Assembly (NCBI GenBank): GCA_026416715.1
Contig: JAOAEQ010000029.1
Coordinates: 1 to 33,533 of the forward strand
Reading direction: 5' to 3'
DNA length: 33,533 bases
DNA from: a bacterium
GTDB lineage: Bacteria > UBP4 > UBA4092 > JAOAEQ01
Shown here: positions 1 to 8,100 of the stretch, piece by piece
Position numbering within the stretch: the first letter of the stretch is position 1
Layout: each line of letters begins with the position of its first letter
Made by a program: the position numbers and the translations under genes
Notes under the pieces: model-generated
Database searches by the model: none
Told to the model about the DNA's origin: nothing
What the model saw: the letters and a program-made list of their open reading frames with translations, nothing else

Positions 1-76
1 TCTTCCCATGATCAATATGCCCTATCGTACCCACATTCACATGTAACTTCGTCCGCTCAAACTTCGGCTTCGCCAT
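1..76 (-). CDS. tuf: Elongation factor Tu, N-terminal fragment cut by the window edge
   Basis: The reverse strand from position 76 reads [10 protein letters not shown], then [15 protein letters not shown]. This is the start of EF-Tu up to the P-loop (GHIDHGK) that binds GTP phosphates. EF-Tu delivers aminoacyl-tRNA to the ribosome. Only 25 codons plus one base are present; the rest lies outside the window. It follows fusA on the same strand, the classic rpsL-rpsG-fusA-tuf order, with 107 bases between the fusA stop and this start. The identification is firm because of the P-loop and the operon context. Bacteria often carry two nearly identical tuf copies, which may explain why the assembly stops inside this gene (inference). 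Confidence 0.95.
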   Translation of the reverse strand, partial: MAKPKFERTKLHVNVGTIGHIDHGK

Positions 77-98
77 AAAACTAACTCCGTTGGAAACC

Positions 99-165
99 CG
101 AATTTCGAATATCGAATGTCAAAACTAAATGGATATTGTTAGTTTATTTCGATATTCAAATTCCG
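99..165. repeat. Imperfect inverted repeat between fusA and tuf
   Basis: The arms at 99-127 and 139-165 are near-complementary around a loop of about 11 bases. Both are built from CGAATTTCGAATATCGAA-like words. The word CCGAATTTCGAA also occurs as a direct repeat at 98-109 (one mismatch) and 163-174. It lies in the spacer upstream of tuf on the minus strand. It could fold in the mRNA, or it could be one copy of a dispersed AT-rich palindromic repeat. No U-tract marks it as an intrinsic terminator. Confidence 0.6.
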
Positions 166-183
166 AATTTCGAAATTTTAATA

Positions 184-2277
184 TTAAGTGTTTTGAAAAC
201 TTCCTCCTGATTGAAGTACCAGCTTCTCAGCGATATGTCGTGGTACTTCCTCATAATGGGAAAATTGCATCGTATAATTCGCTCGACCTTGCGTCAATGA
301 CCGCAATGTCGTCGCATACCCAAACATCTCACCTAATGGAACAATCGCTCGGGCAATTTGCGCATTTCCGCGTTTATCAATACCGACTATTCGTCCCCGA
401 CGCGAACTGATATTTCCAATTACATCACCCATAAACTCTTCCGGCATAACCACTTCAACTGCCATAACCGGTTCGAGCAACACCGGCTGACATCGTTTTG
501 CCCCTTCTTGAAACGCCATTGACGCCGCGATTTTAAACGCTAACTCCGAAGAATCAACTTCATGATAACTGCCATCAAATAAGGTTACCCGAACATCTAC
601 CACGGGATACCCAGCTAACACGCCACATTCCATTGCTTCAATTACACCTTTTTCAATCGCTGGGATATATTCTTTAGGAATTACTCCGCCATAAATTTCA
701 TTTACAAATTCAAATCCGAACCCTGGTTCCATCGGTTCAATTCGCAACCAGACATGTCCATATTGTCCCTTACCACCGGATTGCCGAATAAATTTCCCTT
801 CAGCTTCAGTCGCGCGTTTTAACGTTTCACGATATGCGACCTGCGGCTGACCGACATTCGCTGCTACATCAAATTCCCGGGTTAACCGGTCAACGAGAAT
901 TTCTAAATGTAATTCTCCCATTCCGGAAATCACTGTTTGTCCTGTCTCCTCATTGACTGAGACGCGAAACGTCGGGTCTTCATCAGCTAATCGCGCTAAA
1001 CTACTCCCGAGTTTATCCTGGTCAGCTTTTGTTTTCGGTTCAATAGCCACGGAGATAACCGGTTCTGGGAACGTCATTGCTTCTAAAATTATCGGATGTT
1101 CTTCATCGCACAAGGTATCTCCGGTTCCGGTATGTTTCAAACCAACTGCGGCGACGATATCGCCAGTATATACGACTTCTTTATCCTGCCGTTTATTCGC
1201 ATGCATCTGCAGAATACGGCCTATCCGTTCTTTTTTCTGGTCGGTAGCATTATAGACATACGAACCAGCAGTTAATGTTCCGGAATATACTCGCAAATAG
1301 GTCAATTTCCCGACATACGGGTCGGTCATGACCTTAAATGCTAACGCGGCAAACGGTGCGGAATCATCCGGAACCCTTGTTTCTTTTTCATTCGTTATCG
1401 GATTTATACCTGAGATAGCCGGCATATCCAGCGGAGACGGCATATAATCTACAATTGCATCTAATAACGGTTGAACCCCCTTATTTCTAAATGATGATCC
1501 GCAAAGAACCGGGGTATATTTCGCAGCGATTGTCGCTTTGCGAATGGCTAACTTTATTTCTTCAACGGTAGGTGAACTTCCTTCTAAAAATTTATGTAAT
1601 ATGGTTTCATCGATATCCGCTAAACTTTCGAGCATTTTATCTCGCATTTGTTTCGCTTGCGCTTTTAGATTCGCTGGTATCGGTTGAATTTCAAATATCG
1701 CACCGAGTTCATCGGTTGTCCAGACGTAAGCTTGTTCGGTAACCAAATCAACTACACCACAGAAACTATCTTCTACTCCAATCGGAATCTGAATTGGTAA
1801 AGGATGGGCACCAAGCCGTTTTTTCATCATCTCAATCGTTCCAAAATAATCAGCACCTACACGGTCCATTTTATTGACAAACGCGATCCGGGGAACATGA
1901 TATTTATCCGCCTGTCTCCAGACAGTCTCCGATTGCGGTTCAACTCCACCGACCGCACAGAATAACGCTACTGACCCATCTAATACTCGAATTGACCGCT
2001 CTACTTCAACGGTAAAATCTACATGACCTGGCGTATCGATTATATTTATCTGATGCCCTTTCCATTCGCAAGAAGTTGACGCTGCGGTTATCGTTATCCC
2101 GCGTTCCTTTTCCTGTATCATCCAATCCATTTCGGTTGACCCATCATCAACGTCGCCCATTTTATGGATTTTACCAGTATAATACAGGATACGTTCAGTC
2201 GTAGTCGTTTTCCCGGCATCAATGTGCGCCATTATCCCAATATTTCGTAGTTTATTTAACTCAAATTCCCTTGGCAT
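184..2277 (-). CDS. fusA: Elongation factor G
   Basis: This 697-residue translational GTPase moves tRNA and mRNA through the ribosome after each peptide bond, and works with RRF in ribosome recycling. The length is normal for EF-G. The G domain is complete: P-loop [10 protein letters not shown] near residue 17, switch-region RGITI near 60, DTPGH near 82 and NKMD near 136. The EF-G-type domains follow ([14 protein letters not shown] in domain IV, SSRRGRI in domain V). The C-terminus (residues 660-697) is intact. It lies 50 bases downstream of rpsG and upstream of tuf, so it is part of the str operon. The start [15 protein letters not shown] is the usual EF-G start. The stop is TAA. No second EF-G paralogue is in the window. 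Confidence 0.98.
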   Translation of the reverse strand: MPREFELNKLRNIGIMAHIDAGKTTTTERILYYTGKIHKMGDVDDGSTEMDWMIQEKERGITITAASTSCEWKGHQINIIDTPGHVDFTVEVERSIRVLDGSVALFCAVGGVEPQSETVWRQADKYHVPRIAFVNKMDRVGADYFGTIEMMKKRLGAHPLPIQIPIGVEDSFCGVVDLVTEQAYVWTTDELGAIFEIQPIPANLKAQAKQMRDKMLESLADIDETILHKFLEGSSPTVEEIKLAIRKATIAAKYTPVLCGSSFRNKGVQPLLDAIVDYMPSPLDMPAISGINPITNEKETRVPDDSAPFAALAFKVMTDPYVGKLTYLRVYSGTLTAGSYVYNATDQKKERIGRILQMHANKRQDKEVVYTGDIVAAVGLKHTGTGDTLCDEEHPIILEAMTFPEPVISVAIEPKTKADQDKLGSSLARLADEDPTFRVSVNEETGQTVISGMGELHLEILVDRLTREFDVAANVGQPQVAYRETLKRATEAEGKFIRQSGGKGQYGHVWLRIEPMEPGFGFEFVNEIYGGVIPKEYIPAIEKGVIEAMECGVLAGYPVVDVRVTLFDGSYHEVDSSELAFKIAASMAFQEGAKRCQPVLLEPVMAVEVVMPEEFMGDVIGNISSRRGRIVGIDKRGNAQIARAIVPLGEMFGYATTLRSLTQGRANYTMQFSHYEEVPRHIAEKLVLQSGGSFQNT

Positions 2278-2327
2278 AATACTTAGCTACTACTTTGCTT
2301 TGCGATTTAATCCTTAACCTTATATAC

Positions 2328-2798
2328 CTACCAGCGGAAATGCGCAAACGCTTTATTCGCTTCCGCCATTTTATGTGTATCTTCTTTCTTTTTAATTGCG
2401 CCACCCTGATTTTTTGACGCATCAATAATTTCCTCTGCTAACCGCTCTTCCATCGGTTTCCCTTTACGTTCTCGTGCATACTGGATTAACCAGCGAATCG
2501 CTAACGCTTGTTTCCGATTCTGTCGGACTTCAGTTGGAACCTGATAAGTCGCTCCACCCACACGCCGTGACCGAACTTCAACCAATGGCTTCACATTATC
2601 CATTGCCGCTTTAAATACTTTCAATCCCGGCTCGTTCGTTCTCTGCTGAATGATTTCAAGAGCACGATAGAATATCCGCTCTGCAACACTCTTTTTTCCG
2701 CAGCGCATCAAATTATTGATAAATTTCGCTACCACGCGATTGTCAAATTTTAAGTCCGGAATAACTTCTCCGCGGGGTTTATATGGTTTTCTTGGCAT
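2328..2798 (-). CDS. rpsG: 30S ribosomal protein S7
   Basis: This 156-residue protein is the primary assembly protein for the head of the 30S subunit; it binds the 3' major domain of 16S rRNA and contacts E-site tRNA. The family signature is clear: [10 protein letters not shown] at the start, [20 protein letters not shown] near residue 25, [20 protein letters not shown] near 74, and the C-terminal [11 protein letters not shown]. The length matches bacterial S7. It sits second in the str operon, 149 bases after rpsL. In E. coli, S7 represses its own operon by binding the rpsL-rpsG spacer. The long spacer here, with a stem, leaves room for comparable control (inference). Confidence 0.98.
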   Translation of the reverse strand: MPRKPYKPRGEVIPDLKFDNRVVAKFINNLMRCGKKSVAERIFYRALEIIQQRTNEPGLKVFKAAMDNVKPLVEVRSRRVGGATYQVPTEVRQNRKQALAIRWLIQYARERKGKPMEERLAEEIIDASKNQGGAIKKKEDTHKMAEANKAFAHFRW

Positions 2799-2879
2799 AA
2801 TCGGTTAACCTTAACTTTATTGATACTCGATTATAATTTTTTAGTTATCTATATATATCCGACTATAATCTATTGACAT

Positions 2880-2936
2880 AAAAAAAGCAGTATGCTTACG
2901 TCCTTATTGCTTCTGGACTCTGGCTTCCTGCTTTTT
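2880..2936 (-). terminator. Stem with U-tract in the rpsL-rpsG spacer, possible attenuator
   Basis: On the minus strand AAAAAGCAG (2936-2928) pairs with CTGCTTTTTTT (2890-2880) across a loop of about 37 bases and ends in a run of T. This resembles a weak intrinsic terminator, or part of an S7-type translational control site, inside the 149-base rpsL-rpsG spacer. The loop is long, so premature termination would be partial at most. It could equally be an internal stem with no role. Confidence 0.4.
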
Positions 2937-2947
2937 GGTATCAGCCA

Positions 2948-3322
2948 CTATTTTTTCGGTTTTTTCGTTCCGTACTTTGACCGACCCCGGTTTCGTCCCT
3001 CCACACCGGTAGCATCAAGGGTACCGCGAATTATATGGTAGCGGACACCGGGCAAATCTTTGACACGACCACCGCGTATCATGACAATACTATGTTCCTG
3101 AAGATTATGACCTACTCCAGGAATATATGCGGTTACCTCAAATCCATTCGTTAGCCGAACCCGGGCGACTTTTCGTAACGCTGAGTTGGGTTTTTTCGGT
3201 GTTTGGGTGTATACCCGAACGCAAACCCCCCGCCGTTGCGGACATTTAGTTAACGCCGGAGTTTTAGCTTTATAAACTACTTTTTTACGCATTCCGCGTA
3301 CGAGTTGATTAATCGTTGGCAT
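2948..3322 (-). CDS. rpsL: 30S ribosomal protein S12
   Basis: This 124-residue protein sits at the decoding centre of the 30S subunit and affects fidelity. The sequence carries [10 protein letters not shown] at the start, the loop [17 protein letters not shown] near residue 41, and [14 protein letters not shown] near 87. These are the two loops where streptomycin-resistance changes arise. Both key lysines have the usual sensitive-type residue. The Asp in VKDLPG is the site methylthiolated by RimO in some bacteria. It is first in the str operon. Transcription probably starts about 170 bases upstream, at a strong promoter beside the XRE gene end. Confidence 0.98.
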   Translation of the reverse strand: MPTINQLVRGMRKKVVYKAKTPALTKCPQRRGVCVRVYTQTPKKPNSALRKVARVRLTNGFEVTAYIPGVGHNLQEHSIVMIRGGRVKDLPGVRYHIIRGTLDATGVEGRNRGRSKYGTKKPKK

Positions 3323-3499
3323 AAATATACTTCAAGTAATAGTAATAATAATTGTAAAATTGAACTAACAAGTAATAAAATTACTATGGCGTTCTGTTAA
3401 AGAAATTTTAGTTTGCTACTTTACGACGTCGCGAAAATTATCCGGGTTCGCTGAAGAAATCCCGATATTTTCAGTGTCAAAATTTCAGCAAGAACAAAT

Positions 3500-3528
3500 A
3501 TTATAGATTAAATTTATTTATTTGTCAA
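3500..3528 (-). promoter_or_regulatory. Strong sigma-70-type promoter for the str operon
   Basis: Read on the minus strand, TTGACA (3528-3523) is followed by a 17-base spacer and TATAAT (3505-3500). This is a full match to the sigma-70 consensus with ideal spacing. It fires towards rpsL and leaves a leader of about 170 bases. It begins only a few bases beyond the stop of the XRE gene on the same strand, so XRE transcripts may also run into the str operon. No terminator is visible between them. Confidence 0.85.
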
Positions 3529-3535
3529 GTGGTTT

Positions 3536-4243
3536 TTACGAGTTTATGTCTTTTTCTACAATTCGGCATTTATTTTTATTCAGGACTTCCGTCTTATACG
3601 CTCGAATGACGCTTAATATATAGGCTAGGTCTCTCGGCGTTAGATCTATCAATTCATCGATAATCGCTTGAATACTCTGGGGATACGCTGGCAATCGTTT
3701 CGCTAAAAATTCGATTGTTCGCTCAATCTCCCGGAGTTTATTTTCTATTTCTATTGCAATGGGACGATGATAGTTAGCAATAAATCTAAGGTTACGAAGA
3801 AAATATGGTTCTTCTTGGGGAATCCTCGACTCCTTTTCTTGGTTGGTATCCTTTTGGAGAAATAGAATATCATTAAAACTTTCATTAAACTTATCCGGCT
3901 TTTTTTTATTCTTTAACCTTTTACCGTGTATTAAAAACATTTTTTCAGGTTCCACCACCAAAGATTTCAGCTCTTCGGTTAACTGATGGAGTTCTTCAAT
4001 TTTTCCGGTTATATTATGTATTTCTTGGGGAACTTTCTCCTGATGCGCTAGATATAATAACTGGGTTGCATCTTCACCAAGCACCTCCGCTAATCCGCGA
4101 ACGATTTCATCTTTCGGCGGACGTTTTATCCCTCGTTCGATGAAACTGAGATACCCCTTCGTTATCGCTAGTTTATTACTGATTTCATCTAGCGATAATC
4201 CTTTGGCTTTTCGCAAATGTCGAATATACTGCCCAAATGTCAT
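3536..4243 (-). CDS. XRE-family helix-turn-helix transcriptional regulator
   Basis: This 235-residue protein has an N-terminal Cro/CI-type helix-turn-helix (about residues 5-62: FGQYIRHLRKAKGLSLDEIS, then ITKGYLSFIERG). The rest is a charged, helical region with no domain I recognise (about 75-235). It includes a lysine-rich stretch near 108-118 and ends in EKDINS. The family binds palindromic operators as a dimer. It is divergent from the ARPP-1 gene at 4422. The shared region holds the palindrome ATAGTATACTAT inside the ARPP-1 promoter, so it probably represses that gene and perhaps itself (inference). The start ATG at 4243 has AAAGGA just upstream. The C-terminal half may sense a ligand or partner. 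It has no visible protease or toxin motif. Confidence 0.85.
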   Translation of the reverse strand: MTFGQYIRHLRKAKGLSLDEISNKLAITKGYLSFIERGIKRPPKDEIVRGLAEVLGEDATQLLYLAHQEKVPQEIHNITGKIEELHQLTEELKSLVVEPEKMFLIHGKRLKNKKKPDKFNESFNDILFLQKDTNQEKESRIPQEEPYFLRNLRFIANYHRPIAIEIENKLREIERTIEFLAKRLPAYPQSIQAIIDELIDLTPRDLAYILSVIRAYKTEVLNKNKCRIVEKDINS

Positions 4244-4268
4244 AAATTACAATCCTTTACTCCATAAT

Positions 4269-4298
4269 AGAGTAGCATAGAGAATATATTGGTGTCAA
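4269..4298 (-). promoter_or_regulatory. Candidate promoter of the XRE gene
   Basis: The minus strand shows TTGACA (4298-4293), an 18-base spacer and TACTCT (4274-4269). The -35 box is perfect and the -10 box is weak. A short inverted repeat TACTC-7-GAGTA (4258-4274) overlaps the -10 box and could be an operator. Confidence 0.45.
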
Positions 4299-4324
4299 CA
4301 AAAAATGCAAAATATTTACTAAAA

Positions 4325-4385
4325 AGTATACAATTTTTTAAATTACCTCTTGACAAATAGTATACTATGTGGTATAATATATACT
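4325..4385. promoter_or_regulatory. Cluster of AGTATACT-type operator candidates
   Basis: ATAGTATACTAT (4357-4368) is a perfect 12-base palindrome placed in the spacer between the -35 and -10 boxes of the ARPP-1 promoter. A related site AGTATACA lies at 4325-4332 and a half site TATACT at 4380-4385. A repressor bound between the promoter boxes would block RNA polymerase. The adjacent divergent XRE regulator is the obvious candidate to bind here (inference). Confidence 0.6.
4350..4378 (+). promoter_or_regulatory. Consensus promoter of the ARPP-1 gene
   Basis: TTGACA (4350-4355), a 17-base spacer and TATAAT (4373-4378) match the sigma-70 consensus completely. Such a strong promoter with an operator palindrome in its spacer suggests a gene that is tightly repressed and strongly induced. 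Confidence 0.85.
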
Positions 4386-4405
4386 GTATTCGGTAAACAC
4401 CGGTG

Positions 4406-4413
4406 AAAGGAGG
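4406..4413 (+). promoter_or_regulatory. Shine-Dalgarno site that fixes the ARPP-1 start
   Basis: AAAGGAGG ends 8 bases before the ATG at 4422. The upstream in-frame GTG at 4413 overlaps this site and so cannot be the start. Confidence 0.85.
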
Positions 4414-4421
4414 TGAATCCT

Positions 4422-5450
4422 ATGCCTTTGCATTCTGTAATCGAAAAATTCATCAATCAGCTCGAGTTCAGCGCTCCTCTCAATCATCGCAACCTGATGC
4501 TTTTCCCCATAACCTATCCAGAAAACGGCAATCCCGCTATTCCCTATATAACGTTAGATGAAGCGTTTGAAAAGCAGTTTCTGACCATTTCCGAAGTTTC
4601 TGATGGCGGAATTGTTCCTATCCTGAAAGTTACCAATAACTCCGATCATAAAATCCTAATACTTGACGGAGAAGAACTAATCGGCGCAAAACAGAATCGG
4701 ATTCTCAACACTACTATTTTAGTTCCGGAAAAAATATCGCTACCTATCCCGGTCAGTTGCGTTGAAGCGAATCGCTGGCACTATGTTTCGCCAGAATTTA
4801 AAACCGCAGGAACCCAAGCACATGTGAATCTGCGTGCTAAAAAAGCTGCTAGCGTTTATAGAAATTTAAAGGTATTCAAGGAATACCGTTCGAACCAAGC
4901 GGAAGTCTGGGATATCGTTGACCATATACTTTATTGTTTACGGACTGAATCTCCAACTTCAGCGTTACACGACGCTTATATCCATCATACAGTTACGCTA
5001 GATGATTATGTTAAAGCACTCTCATTTCAATCGGGTCAAAAAGGAATTGCGGTCGCAATCAACAACCGGTTCGTTTGTGCAGATATCTTCGATAAATCGG
5101 AAACGCTTGAAAAATATTGGAAGAAACTTATCCGCAGCTATGCGCTAGACGCTTTAGTGAACTTAATCGAACCTGAATCGAATAATCAGAAAAATATCCC
5201 GCAATCTGACTCGGAACACTTGAAAGAAGAAATTGCACAAATTAAAGTTCAAATGTTACAATCTGAGTCCGACTCGTTCAAATCGGTTGGGTTAGGCGAT
5301 GATATCCGGATTCGAGGCAAAAAACTGATTGGAACCTCACTGGTTTACGAGCAAACTCCTATCCATTTCGCTATTTTCCGAACTGAAACAACTGAAAATA
5401 CTAGTGTTAATGATGTGTTCGGTTTTCTATACCACCGACGGTTCCGATAA
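4422..5450 (+). CDS. ARPP-1 domain protein (ADP-ribosylation-associated family), function unknown
   Basis: The protein has 342 residues from the ATG chosen by its strong ribosome-binding site. I recognise the ARPP-1 family (ARG and Rhodanese-Phosphatase-superfamily-associated Protein) by the segment ILILDGEELIGAKQNRILN, followed by TTILVPEKISLPIPVSCVEANRW (split here: TTILVPEK then ISLPIPVSC). The C-terminal segment GTSLVYEQTPIHFAIFR is also typical. No signal peptide or membrane segment is seen, so it should be cytoplasmic. A low-complexity, charged stretch (about 250-275) separates the core from the C-terminal part. The family name reflects gene neighbourhoods with ADP-ribosylglycohydrolases, but neither partner is in this window. 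It is monocistronic, driven by a consensus promoter and faced by an XRE regulator. Its biochemical activity is not known to me. Confidence 0.75.
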   Translation: MPLHSVIEKFINQLEFSAPLNHRNLMLFPITYPENGNPAIPYITLDEAFEKQFLTISEVSDGGIVPILKVTNNSDHKILILDGEELIGAKQNRILNTTILVPEKISLPIPVSCVEANRWHYVSPEFKTAGTQAHVNLRAKKAASVYRNLKVFKEYRSNQAEVWDIVDHILYCLRTESPTSALHDAYIHHTVTLDDYVKALSFQSGQKGIAVAINNRFVCADIFDKSETLEKYWKKLIRSYALDALVNLIEPESNNQKNIPQSDSEHLKEEIAQIKVQMLQSESDSFKSVGLGDDIRIRGKKLIGTSLVYEQTPIHFAIFRTETTENTSVNDVFGFLYHRRFR

Positions 5451-5495
5451 TAATCTTGATATTTGGGTTCTCTTTCGCTTGCCTCGAGCTTACGT

Positions 5496-5538
5496 GGAGA
5501 GACTACGAACGAGATAATATCTCGTTCGTAGTCTCTCC
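5496..5538. repeat. Perfect 20-bp hairpin between convergent genes
   Basis: The arm at 5496-5515 (GGAGAGACTACGAACGAGAT) is exactly complementary to 5519-5538, with only AAT as a loop. A weaker outer pairing, TCTCTTT (5469-5475) with AAAGAGA (5547-5553), flanks it. It lies between the ARPP-1 gene and hypE, which converge. It lacks a U-tract on either strand, so it is not a classic intrinsic terminator. It could still block read-through or be a mobile palindrome. Confidence 0.85.
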
Positions 5539-5629
5539 GGTATATCAAAGAGAGACAAAATAGCCATACCATATAAATGTTTGCTATTTAATATTTCTGC
5601 CAAGCCGAGTATTCATTGGTCGGAATCAC

Positions 5630-6655
5630 TCAGCAGATTCTAGGAAGTTGCTCACCGGAGAGCATATCAAGGATGCGGGTTCCACCAACCGAAGTTTTTA
5701 ATAGAACGGTTTTTTTCGGACTAGAGATAACTTCGCCGATTATCGCCGCATTTTTCCCGAACTTATGCTTTTTCATCACTGCTAGAACTTTCTCCGCAAC
5801 TGAATGTTTAACAACCGCAACTAGTTTCCCTTCATTTGCTACATAGAGCGGGTCAAACCCAAGCAAATCACAGATACTTCTTACTTCTTTCCGAACCGGA
5901 ACCGCTGGTTCGTCTATCTTAATTCCGACATTGGAAGCTTGGGCGATTTCATTTAACGTTGACGCGAGTCCACCACGGGTTGGGTCGCGCAGACAATGGA
6001 TATCTTTAGTCACCTTAAGCATTTCTTGAACTAGAGAATTAAGCGGTGCGCAATCGCTTTTCAAGGTAGTCTGCAATGCGAGGTCTTCCCGTTGCGCGAG
6101 GATAGCCATACCGTGGTCGCCAACGGTTCCGCTGATAAGAACTTTATCTCCGACTTGGGCATTTGAACCACTGATATTAATCCCTTCTTTAACCAAACCA
6201 ATTCCGGAAGACGAAATGTATATTTTATCCGCATTCCCGCGATTGACTACTTTCGTATCTCCGGCAACAATCAGAACGTTGGCGGAGCGCGCTGTCGTTC
6301 GCATAGAGTTAAGTATCTTTTCGAAATCAGATAGCGAAAATCCTTCTTCAATAATGAATGCTACGGTTAGATATTGGGGAACCGCTCCAACCATCGCCAA
6401 ATCGTTTATTGTCCCGCAGACCGCTAGTTTCCCAATATTTCCACCGGGGAAAAACAGCGGACTTACTACATAGGAATCGGTTGTATACGCTATCTGACCA
6501 TTAACTTCTGGCTTCTGAATCCTGATAATTCCGCTATCGTCCAGTTTATCTAGAATCGGATTCCCAAAATATTTCAGAATTAGGTCTTTAATCAGTTTCT
6601 GGGATAACTTCCCGCCACTTCCATGCGCGAGTTGGATTTTTTCATTATTCATCAT
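5630..6655 (-). CDS. hypE: Hydrogenase maturation protein HypE
   Basis: HypE takes the carbamoyl group made by HypF onto its C-terminal cysteine and dehydrates it with ATP to a thiocyanate. This is the source of the cyanide ligands of [NiFe] hydrogenases. The 341-residue protein has the AIR-synthase/PurM-like fold signature: HGSGGK near residue 11, TTDSYVVSPLFFPGG near 58, and CLRDPTRGGLASTLNEIAQ near 220. It ends in GEQLPRIC, the diagnostic tail with the reactive cysteine. A second ATG three bases later (6652) is equally possible as the start. It lies 65 bases downstream of a zinc dehydrogenase on the same strand. No other hyp or hydrogenase genes are in the window, so its partners must be elsewhere. 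Confidence 0.95.
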   Translation of the reverse strand: MMNNEKIQLAHGSGGKLSQKLIKDLILKYFGNPILDKLDDSGIIRIQKPEVNGQIAYTTDSYVVSPLFFPGGNIGKLAVCGTINDLAMVGAVPQYLTVAFIIEEGFSLSDFEKILNSMRTTARSANVLIVAGDTKVVNRGNADKIYISSSGIGLVKEGINISGSNAQVGDKVLISGTVGDHGMAILAQREDLALQTTLKSDCAPLNSLVQEMLKVTKDIHCLRDPTRGGLASTLNEIAQASNVGIKIDEPAVPVRKEVRSICDLLGFDPLYVANEGKLVAVVKHSVAEKVLAVMKKHKFGKNAAIIGEVISSPKKTVLLKTSVGGTRILDMLSGEQLPRIC

Positions 6656-6720
6656 GTAACTAGCTACCTAAATAATAAATTTTAATTGCTAACAAGGATT
6701 CAATGAATCGCGTTCGGACA

Positions 6721-7746
6721 TCATAGATACGGGTCGATTGCCATTTTCAGAATTTTCTCTTTCTGATTCACGAACATATCGAATGCATGCGCTAATTCAT
6801 TCAGCGGCATGATATGAGATACGATACCGTTATAATCAATTTTTCCGGACTCAAGTAAAGCGATGGCTCGACTCATAGTATAGGGTGGCATTTTCGCACC
6901 GAGAATCGTTATTTCATTCGCAAACATTTCATACGGCGAAAAGGTTACCCGCGCTTCTTCAGGACAAACGCCGAATATCATCAATGTTCCGCAGCGTTTA
7001 ACCAGCTTTAATCCTTCAGCAACCGCTTCTGGATTCCCGGTTACATCAACTACATACTCGAATCCTTGCGGAAACTCTTGTTTGATCTCGTGCCAAATCT
7101 TTTTATCGGAAGGATTGAAAACTATATCCGCTCCATATTTTTTCGCGAATTGACCTCTGGATTCAATCAGTTCCACTTGCACAATCTGTTTAACTGGTGA
7201 ATGGTTCAGCAGTTGCGTCCAGAGAAGACCAATCGGTCCCGCACCGAGCAGAAGGATATTGCTCCCCGCACGGAGATGTAACAAATCATACCCATGCAAC
7301 ACGCACGCAAGCGGTTCTGCGATAATTCCTGCCTTCACTCCTAGCTCTTTCGAAATCGGATATGCCTGCTTGCGATTGATTTTTGAATACTGCGCAAACC
7401 CGCCGGTGATATGATATCCGTTGATGATAATATTCGAACAATGGTTATAACTTCCGTCCTGACAGTTCGGACAATATCCGCAGGGAGATAACGGGTCAAC
7501 ACAAATCCAATCGCCGAGATTGAATCCGGTAACTTCTTTCCCAAGTTCAACTATTTCACCAACATACTCATGTCCGAGCACAACTGGCGGGCGCGCTAAC
7601 GGCACCTCGCCAGCATAAATATGTTGGTCAGTGCCGCAAACACCACATCCGAGAACTTTCAGAACGATTTCATCTTGTTCCGGTTTCGGTATCGGCATTT
7701 CCTGTAATTCAATCGTGAACCTTTTAGTATATACTGCCGCGCGCAT
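6721..7746 (-). CDS. Zinc-dependent medium-chain alcohol/polyol dehydrogenase
   Basis: This NAD(P)-dependent dehydrogenase of about 341 residues belongs to the sorbitol/threonine dehydrogenase branch of the medium-chain family. The catalytic zinc site is C38 (GCGVCGTDQH) with H60-E61 (GHEYVGEI). The structural zinc site is C90, C93, C96 and C104 (CGYCPNCQDGSYNHC). The Rossmann motif GAGPIG lies near 168. (Numbering is from the upstream ATG at 7749.) I chose the ATG at 7746 because AAAGGA lies 7 bases before it and only 4 before 7749. The substrate cannot be read from sequence; sugar alcohols, 2,3-butanediol or threonine are possible. It probably shares a transcript with hypE downstream, although no functional link is obvious. 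Confidence 0.88.
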   Translation of the reverse strand: MRAAVYTKRFTIELQEMPIPKPEQDEIVLKVLGCGVCGTDQHIYAGEVPLARPPVVLGHEYVGEIVELGKEVTGFNLGDWICVDPLSPCGYCPNCQDGSYNHCSNIIINGYHITGGFAQYSKINRKQAYPISKELGVKAGIIAEPLACVLHGYDLLHLRAGSNILLLGAGPIGLLWTQLLNHSPVKQIVQVELIESRGQFAKKYGADIVFNPSDKKIWHEIKQEFPQGFEYVVDVTGNPEAVAEGLKLVKRCGTLMIFGVCPEEARVTFSPYEMFANEITILGAKMPPYTMSRAIALLESGKIDYNGIVSHIMPLNELAHAFDMFVNQKEKILKMAIDPYL

Positions 7747-7749
7747 CAT

Positions 7750-8100
7750 GTATTCCTTTCAGTCTTATTTAGGAAACAAGGAAACAGAGGACGCTATAAA
7801 ATCTCCATTGTTGTTTCATGGTTTCCTAACTTGATAGATACTTAATCAATGAATATTGAAAAATTCATTTTAGCAAATTAACTCCCAATCAACAAGTTGA
7901 ATGAAACAATAATTTCAAAAAAATCTGATTTCCCTTGCTGCATCAAGATTTTATCAGAAATTAGAATTATGCATTTTTTTGGGTATTTTGCATTTTTCCT
8001 CTTGACAAACGGCGCATTCAGTCGTATGATTTCGCTAGAATTCGATATTGCATTTTTTATTTTTCATAACTATTTTTTGCCATAGAAAGGGGGTGCACCA
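7750..8100. other. Intergenic region with an inverted repeat and the HU-like gene promoter
   Basis: This divergent spacer is AT-rich. TTAGGAAAC (7769-7777) and GTTTCCTAA (7821-7829) form an inverted repeat with 43 bases between the arms. It lies upstream of the dehydrogenase start. The right half holds the promoter of the DNA-binding protein gene. I see no convincing gene here; the 62-codon open frame at 7897-8085 runs through the promoter. Confidence 0.5.
8002..8030 (+). promoter_or_regulatory. Promoter of the HU-family gene
   Basis: TTGACA (8002-8007), a 17-base spacer and TATGAT (8025-8030) are one base from full consensus. The leader to the ATG at 8101 is about 63 bases. Confidence 0.85.

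Noticed and set aside
129-410. 93-codon open frame on the plus strand across the fusA 3' end
   Set aside because: Most of it is antisense to fusA and its start lies in an inverted repeat. No ribosome-binding site or family feature.
2872-2877. TTGACA on the plus strand in the rpsL-rpsG spacer
   Set aside because: No usable -10 box follows at 16-18 bases (TTACGT only), and no plus-strand gene lies downstream.
7897-8085. 62-codon open frame before the HU-family gene
   Set aside because: It runs through the -35 and -10 boxes of the HU promoter and has no ribosome-binding site.
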